A stretch of DNA of 38,903 nucleotides, from IMG/VR virus record IMGVR_UViG_3300048592_000278, positions 1-38,903 of that record; one strand, written 5' to 3'. The notes beneath the pieces were generated by a model that saw only the letters and a program-made list of their open reading frames with translations, did no database searches and was not told the DNA's origin. A program made the position numbers and the translations under genes. Of the stretch, positions 35,918 to 38,903 are shown piece by piece (position 1 is the first letter of the stretch; every line of letters starts with the position of its first letter). The stretch comes from a virus.

Positions 35918-35941
35918 AAAGATGTAATATTTACAACTTTT
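35918..35941. repeat. 24-base element containing TGTAA-TAT-TTACA, copy 2
   Basis: Exact reverse complement of 13306-13329. Its place just upstream of the virion promoter and the dyad shape suggest a regulator-binding site. Outside these 24 bases the two regions are not alike. Confidence 0.75.
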
Positions 35942-35953
35942 TATTTTTGGCAT

Positions 35954-35980
35954 AAAAAAAGGGCGGTTGGAAGTCCGCCC
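35954..35980 (-). terminator. Rho-independent terminator of the lysis operon
   Basis: On the minus strand GGGCGG (35980-35975), eight-base loop, CCGCCC (35966-35961), then seven T (35960-35954). It ends transcripts from the lysis genes above and insulates the virion promoter. The stretch 35849-36076 otherwise holds the promoter, the TGTAA dyad and a small AGGTCG/CGACCT hairpin at about 36009-36028, no gene. Confidence 0.85.
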
Positions 35981-36076
35981 CTAAATAAGATTATATCATA
36001 AATATTGAGGTCGCTCCTTTACGACCTAATATAAGAATTTGTAATTATTATTATTGATAAATCATTGAAATTTAAA

Positions 36077-36409
36077 TTAATTAGCTCTCTTACACTTGTC
36101 TATAAGTGATTGAGGTGGCGGGTCTGCTAAATTGAGGGTGTTTAAAACTACCCACAAACTTAACAAAGCGGTATCATCCCAGTCGTTGTCCGTCTTTTCA
36201 AAAATACCTTGCAAATAATCCAAGAGTATTCCGAAAATGATTTTAAACGGGATATACGGAAGAATCGCTTTTAATAGTTTGCCTATCCAATTCATCTTTG
36301 CTCCTTGTTTGTTAATAGATTCCGTCGGATTAAATGCCAACGGTGTTATTCGTCTTATTCTGTTCCCAACAATGTCAATCTCTATTGGGTTGATTTTCGC
36401 TTTTTCCAT
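36077..36409 (-). CDS. Small protein with amphipathic segment, possible lysis accessory
   Basis: A 110-residue frame. AAGGAG before ATG 36295 marks a likely alternative start giving 72 residues (M-N-W-I-G-K-L-L-K-A-I-L-P-Y-I-P-F); the longer frame is given because it overlaps the upstream gene as usual in this genome and leaves no gap. A hydrophobic or amphipathic part (A-I-L-P-Y-I-P-F-K-I-I-F-G-I-L-L) could insert in the membrane, and it lies with two lysins, so a holin-like role is possible. The C-terminus (P-P-P-Q-S-L-I-D-K-C-K-R) is soluble. Confidence 0.6.
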   Translation of the reverse strand: MEKAKINPIEIDIVGNRIRRITPLAFNPTESINKQGAKMNWIGKLLKAILPYIPFKIIFGILLDYLQGIFEKTDNDWDDTALLSLWVVLNTLNLADPPPQSLIDKCKRAN

Positions 36410-36563
36410 TTTCTAAATATAAATTACATTTGTTATTAATCGGTTTCAATTTCAAATTACATTCAGGGGCTTCAAATATATTGAGGATATTTTCAAAGTC
36501 CACAGCTCCAAACGGATTTTTTAAATACCCGTTAATACGGTGTTTGCAATTGTTGCAAATCAT
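36375..36563 (-). CDS. Small Cys-rich protein
   Basis: A 62-residue protein with C-N-N-C near the start (M-I-C-N-N-C-K-H-R) and single Cys at about 35 and 46, a possible metal-binding site. It overlaps the upstream gene by one base and the downstream frame by 35 bases. Function not recognised. Confidence 0.6.
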   Translation of the reverse strand: MICNNCKHRINGYLKNPFGAVDFENILNIFEAPECNLKLKPINNKCNLYLENGKSENQPNRD

Positions 36564-36835
36564 TATACAATCTCGTATATAAACTTTAATACATGAAATT
36601 TGCCATCAACGGATTTTACCCATGTCATTTCTTCTTCAATCGGCTCGAAATATTCAATTGATTCGTTTATAAATACACTATCAATAAAATATTTATGCTT
36701 ATTGAAATTCACTTCCAACTCTACAAACCAACGATTCCCATAATTATCGTCGTATTTGAACACAGTTCCGACCGGTATTGGTACTAATCTGTTTTCAATT
36801 CTCGCTGTAAATTCTTTTTTTACTTTAAAATTCAT
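36563..36835 (-). CDS. Hypothetical protein
   Basis: A 90-residue, beta-rich acidic protein (F-K-V-K-K-E-F-T-A-R-I, P-V-G-T-V-F-K-Y-D-D-N). AAGGAG lies before the ATG. It may be a small SH3-like barrel from its strand pattern. It starts within the end of the transglycosylase gene. Function not recognised. Confidence 0.6.
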   Translation of the reverse strand: MNFKVKKEFTARIENRLVPIPVGTVFKYDDNYGNRWFVELEVNFNKHKYFIDSVFINESIEYFEPIEEEMTWVKSVDGKFHVLKFIYEIV

Positions 36836-37283
36836 AAAATCTCCTTATAAAATTATCGTCTAAAAGTATTTTTAAAGCACCGTAAGCCCTTAAAACGTCC
36901 TTTGTGTAGTTTATTATGCCTTTTGCCTTTTTAGCTCCTGTAATGCCTTTATTATACGCTGTAATTGCTTTTATAGTATCGTCAGGGAACGAATTGAAGC
37001 ATTTATGTAATATACTGCATCCGCCCCTGATGTTACTACGAACCTCAAACGAGCCACCTTTCACCTGCATTAATCCATTACACCCTCCGTAACTTGCTTT
37101 TTCATTGAATCCACTCTCATAAGCTATGATTGTAGTTACTAATCTGTAATCTAAATCATAGATTAAAGAATAATGCAGAATTTCTTTTTTGTACTTTAAA
37201 TACCCGTTTGCAGTTTCAATTAAACTGATTTCACGGGCTTGTAAACCAATTGTAAATAATATGATTAAAATAATTATTTTCAC
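36825..37283 (-). CDS. Exported lytic transglycosylase (SLT family)
   Basis: A 152-residue protein starting at GTG 37283, which overlaps the previous stop. Residues 1-16 are a signal peptide (I-I-I-L-I-I-L-F-T-I-G-L-Q-A). The catalytic Glu is E56 in I-A-Y-E-S-G-F-N; G-L-M-Q-V (70-74) and A-Y-N-K-G (near 110) complete the Slt70/goose-lysozyme-type site. It cuts the glycan chains of peptidoglycan. With its own signal peptide it could be released by Sec without a holin, or be kept at the membrane until lysis (SAR-like). Confidence 0.88.
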   Translation of the reverse strand: MKIIILIILFTIGLQAREISLIETANGYLKYKKEILHYSLIYDLDYRLVTTIIAYESGFNEKASYGGCNGLMQVKGGSFEVRSNIRGGCSILHKCFNSFPDDTIKAITAYNKGITGAKKAKGIINYTKDVLRAYGALKILLDDNFIRRFYEF

Positions 37284-37507
37284 TTAATATACCTTTCAAT
37301 CCCTGAATCACCCGCAAGCCAGTAATCCAAATTTTCAATTTCTTTGTAAATCTTTTTCAATTTCTTTGCTAATTTTTGCATTTTCTCAATTGCTTTTTGT
37401 TTTAGTTCCAAATTTTCTTCATCACGTAAATTCTTTGCTTCACTCAAAATTTCTTCTGCTAATTGTTTAAGCTGATATTCTTTATAATCGAAAGTGCCTC
37501 CACTCAT
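37280..37507 (-). CDS. Phage protein of the M-S-G-G-T-F-D-Y family
   Basis: A 75-residue protein from ATG 37507 with GGAGATT before it; an upstream TTG (37519) is less likely. The start M-S-G-G-T-F-D-Y-K-E-Y-Q is a pattern I know from many phage proteins of unknown function. The rest is a charged coiled coil (K-Q-K-A-I-E-K-M-Q-K-L-A-K-K-L). Its place between two lysins may be chance. No catalytic motif. Confidence 0.7.
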   Translation of the reverse strand: MSGGTFDYKEYQLKQLAEEILSEAKNLRDEENLELKQKAIEKMQKLAKKLKKIYKEIENLDYWLAGDSGIERYIK

Positions 37508-37552
37508 CTTAATCTCCAAACAGAAGGGCGGCTTGTAGGTCGTTGTTTTGAT

Positions 37553-38065
37553 TTAGGAGATTTCATGGTCAGCCGCCCCTGTAAAATGAATAAATCCTAA
37601 TAATCTTAGTGTTTTTGTATCTTTTAATGTTCTTGTTTTTTCTGCTACGATATACCCTTCTCTTCCTCCTTTGTCATTAGTATTGCCTTCTATGCTCTTG
37701 AATCCCTTATCGTCAAAAGTAGTAACTATTCCGATATGCCCTTGATTCGAGTTCTTTGTTGACTGCCAAACTACTAAATCGCCTTCACTTGGAAAGTTAG
37801 ATATTTCAAATTCAAACAAACCGCTTTTTCCAAAGTTTTTCCACGTTAATTGAGTACTCGCTGACATTAGTTTATTGATTTTTTTGTCAAGTTCTGGCAG
37901 TGCTTCTCTATATACCAATTCAACAAAGTAGTTACACCATGCCTGCCCTTTTTGGAATCCTACTAATTTCATTTTCTTTTCAAATTCAGAATCTTTGAAC
38001 CCCGAGTTATTGGGCTTTTCCATTTGTCCGATATATTTACGGGCTGTCTCTACTATTTTATTCAT
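37553..38065 (-). CDS. CHAP-type peptidoglycan hydrolase (endolysin)
   Basis: A 170-residue Cys-His hydrolase. C44 in Q-A-W-C-N-Y-F-V is the nucleophile, H110 in Q-G-H-I-G-I-V the general base, and E-G-N-T-N-D (about 125-130) supplies the third residue. The first 30 residues (A-R-K-Y-I-G-Q-M-E-K-P-N-N-S-G) match the TIGR02594-type phage family. It cleaves peptide or amide bonds of peptidoglycan. No signal peptide, so a holin or other membrane break is needed. It overlaps the preceding gene as ATGA. Two different muralytic enzymes in one operon are noteworthy. Confidence 0.88.
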   Translation of the reverse strand: MNKIVETARKYIGQMEKPNNSGFKDSEFEKKMKLVGFQKGQAWCNYFVELVYREALPELDKKINKLMSASTQLTWKNFGKSGLFEFEISNFPSEGDLVVWQSTKNSNQGHIGIVTTFDDKGFKSIEGNTNDKGGREGYIVAEKTRTLKDTKTLRLLGFIHFTGAADHEIS

Positions 38066-38352
38066 GGTAACCTTTTAATATGGTTTTCAGTTAGTTTATT
38101 ATGTTTAAAAAGTTGTTGTATAATATCCTCAACCTGATTACTCGTAAATTCGTGTTTTTGTGATTTCCTTAAATGATTTGCACCTTCATACAATACTTTT
38201 AACTCCTCAAATCCGATTGAATAAAGCAATTCGTCTTGGTATTCATCTTCATAGATATTTACACACCCGCTTGGCATTATTTCAATATTTACCCAAAGGT
38301 TATCACCTAACGGATTTTCAACATCATGCTTAATTTTTAAATTTATGTCCAT
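38062..38352 (-). CDS. Hypothetical protein, first gene of the lysis operon
   Basis: A 96-residue protein from ATG 38352, chosen over an upstream frame start at 38394 because AAGGAGAATAAA stands before it. Sequence starts M-D-I-N-L-K-I-K-H-D; beta-rich first half and helical second half (F-E-E-L-K-V-L-Y-E-G-A-N-H-L, V-E-D-I-I-Q-Q-L-F). It follows a 99-base leader with a hairpin. Function not recognised. Confidence 0.65.
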   Translation of the reverse strand: MDINLKIKHDVENPLGDNLWVNIEIMPSGCVNIYEDEYQDELLYSIGFEELKVLYEGANHLRKSQKHEFTSNQVEDIIQQLFKHNKLTENHIKRLP

Positions 38353-38370
38353 TTTATTCTCCTTAAAATT

Positions 38371-38398
38371 TGCGGTGAAAAATTGCTTAATCACCGCA
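38371..38398 (-). promoter_or_regulatory. Leader hairpin before the lysis operon ribosome binding site
   Basis: TGCGGTGA (38398-38391) and TCACCGCA (38378-38371) form an 8-base perfect stem with a 12-base loop in the RNA leader, ending only nine bases before AAGGAG. No T-run follows, so it is not a terminator; it could affect translation or RNA stability. Confidence 0.6.
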
Positions 38399-38456
38399 TC
38401 AAAGATTGAAATTATTTTTTAAAGAACTCTAAACCGTTGCCGATTTAATTACAATA

Positions 38457-38488
38457 CAAATATAATAAATATATTTCGTTTTTGCAAA
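38457..38488 (-). promoter_or_regulatory. Bacteroidota-type promoter of the lysis operon
   Basis: TTTG (38488-38485), 20 bases, TATATTTG (38464-38457) on the minus strand, right after the stop codon of gene B copy 1. It differs from the cassette promoters in the spacer. Confidence 0.77.
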
Positions 38489-38496
38489 TTTATTTT

Positions 38497-38700
38497 TTAA
38501 CCATAACCATCACCTAAACCATAACCATAACCAGTACCATCATCATAACCATAACCAGTACCATCACCAGAACCATCACCAGAACCATAACCAGAACCAT
38601 CATCAGAACCAGAACCATAACCAGAACCAGTACCATCACCACAACCATGACCAGAACCAGTACCATAACCAGTACCATAACCGGAATTTACATTTTCCAT
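38497..38700 (-). CDS. Cassette protein B, copy 1: glycine-dipeptide-repeat protein
   Basis: A 67-residue Gly-X dipeptide protein, the shortest of the three. Its first 37 residues equal those of copy 2, then it differs by point changes and lacks the last repeats of copy 2 before a G-L-G-D-G-Y-G end. All Gly codons are GGT and all X codons end in T. It overlaps the end of gene A copy 1 by 13 bases. Its stop stands eight bases above the lysis promoter. Confidence 0.7.
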   Translation of the reverse strand: MENVNSGYGTGYGTGSGHGCGDGTGSGYGSGSDDGSGYGSGDGSGDGTGYGYDDGTGYGYGLGDGYG

Positions 38701-38903
38701 ATCGGCACTCCCGAAATTGATTCTTTTGCCTTTTCTGTGATTGGTATAATTTCGATTACTTGCAACAATTCCACCCTATCAACTTCACATGGGAATTTGC
38801 AATTTAGCGGCTTGGTTGTGCCATCGGTGGCTAATTGACTTAAACTCGCCGCTCCGTCCCAATACCACATCCGACGGGCTTTCCTTAAGACTATTTCTTG
38901 ACC
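38688..38903 (-). CDS. Cassette protein A, copy 1 (3' part; start at 127-282)
   Basis: The last 71 codons and stop of protein A, running off the window end (R-R-M-W-Y-W-D-G-A-A-S-L through G-V-P-I-W-K-M). All 216 bases equal the matching part of copy 2. With the 5' part at the window start it makes a complete 123-residue gene. Confidence 0.85.
   Translation of the reverse strand, partial: GQEIVLRKARRMWYWDGAASLSQLATDGTTKPLNCKFPCEVDRVELLQVIEIIPITEKAKESISGVPIWKM
38778..38903. repeat. Terminal direct repeat, right copy (same as 1-126)
   Basis: Exact match to the first 126 bases, inside gene A copy 1. See the left copy for the two readings: circular closure or an assembly break in a repeat. Confidence 0.9.

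Overview
The window is almost certainly the nearly complete, circularly permuted or circular genome of a small tailed dsDNA phage (Caudoviricetes, siphovirus-like: long tape measure, no sheath gene seen). The first 126 bases are repeated exactly as the last 126, giving a unit of about 38,777 bp. Every gene I can support lies on the minus strand. The DNA is AT-rich and genes overlap by 1-40 bases. Several promoters fit the Bacteroidota housekeeping consensus (TTTG or TTGN, 19-20 bp, TAnnTTTG), so the host is probably a member of the Bacteroidota. I see no integrase, repressor, tRNA, DNA polymerase or RNA polymerase, so a strictly lytic phage that relies on host replication enzymes is the simplest reading.

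Layout, read in the direction of transcription (high to low coordinates). (1) 38.4-36.1 kb: lysis and accessory genes, with a CHAP-type peptidoglycan hydrolase, an exported lytic transglycosylase and small proteins, closed by a terminator at 35.96 kb. (2) 35.9-15.7 kb: the virion operon from a promoter at 35.86 kb: fibre and structural proteins, a small XhlA-like membrane protein, small and large terminase, portal, scaffold, major capsid protein, a capsid-adjacent protein with a signal peptide, connectors, a glycosyltransferase, major tail protein, tail chaperones, tape measure, distal tail and hub proteins. (3) 15.4-13.6 kb: nucleotide and small-molecule enzymes (dATP/dGTP diphosphohydrolase-like, SAM methyltransferase, metallophosphoesterase). 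(4) 13.6-13.2 kb: a 470-base non-coding region with two promoters, a terminator and inverted repeats. (5) 13.2-1.8 kb: early/replication region: a protein with 25 tetrapeptide repeats, a PD-(D/E)XK nuclease, a ParB-like protein, an SSB-like protein, a YopX protein, a lipoprotein, replication initiator, DnaB helicase, DnaA-domain-IV-like protein, NinG, and two DNA methyltransferases. (6) 1.8 kb to the window start and 38.9-38.5 kb: a tandem array of at least three cassettes, each with its own promoter, a conserved 123-residue protein (A) and an overlapping glycine-dipeptide-repeat protein (B).

Most unusual points: the DNA methyltransferase at 1.8-3.1 kb is broken inside its catalytic DPPY motif by seven bases arranged as TAC-TGAG-TAC, such that a hop between the two identical Tyr codons would exactly restore the family sequence; the promoter-A-B cassette array with near-identical A genes but strongly diverged GX-repeat B genes; a short leader at 7.65-7.79 kb with two interleaved long stems, a possible 37-residue peptide and a terminator ahead of the next gene; a gene with a near-ideal ribosome binding site embedded in the 3' end of the portal gene; and a secreted-type protein and a glycosyltransferase within the head-tail operon. 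Function calls are from reading motifs by eye and from family knowledge; no database search was run.
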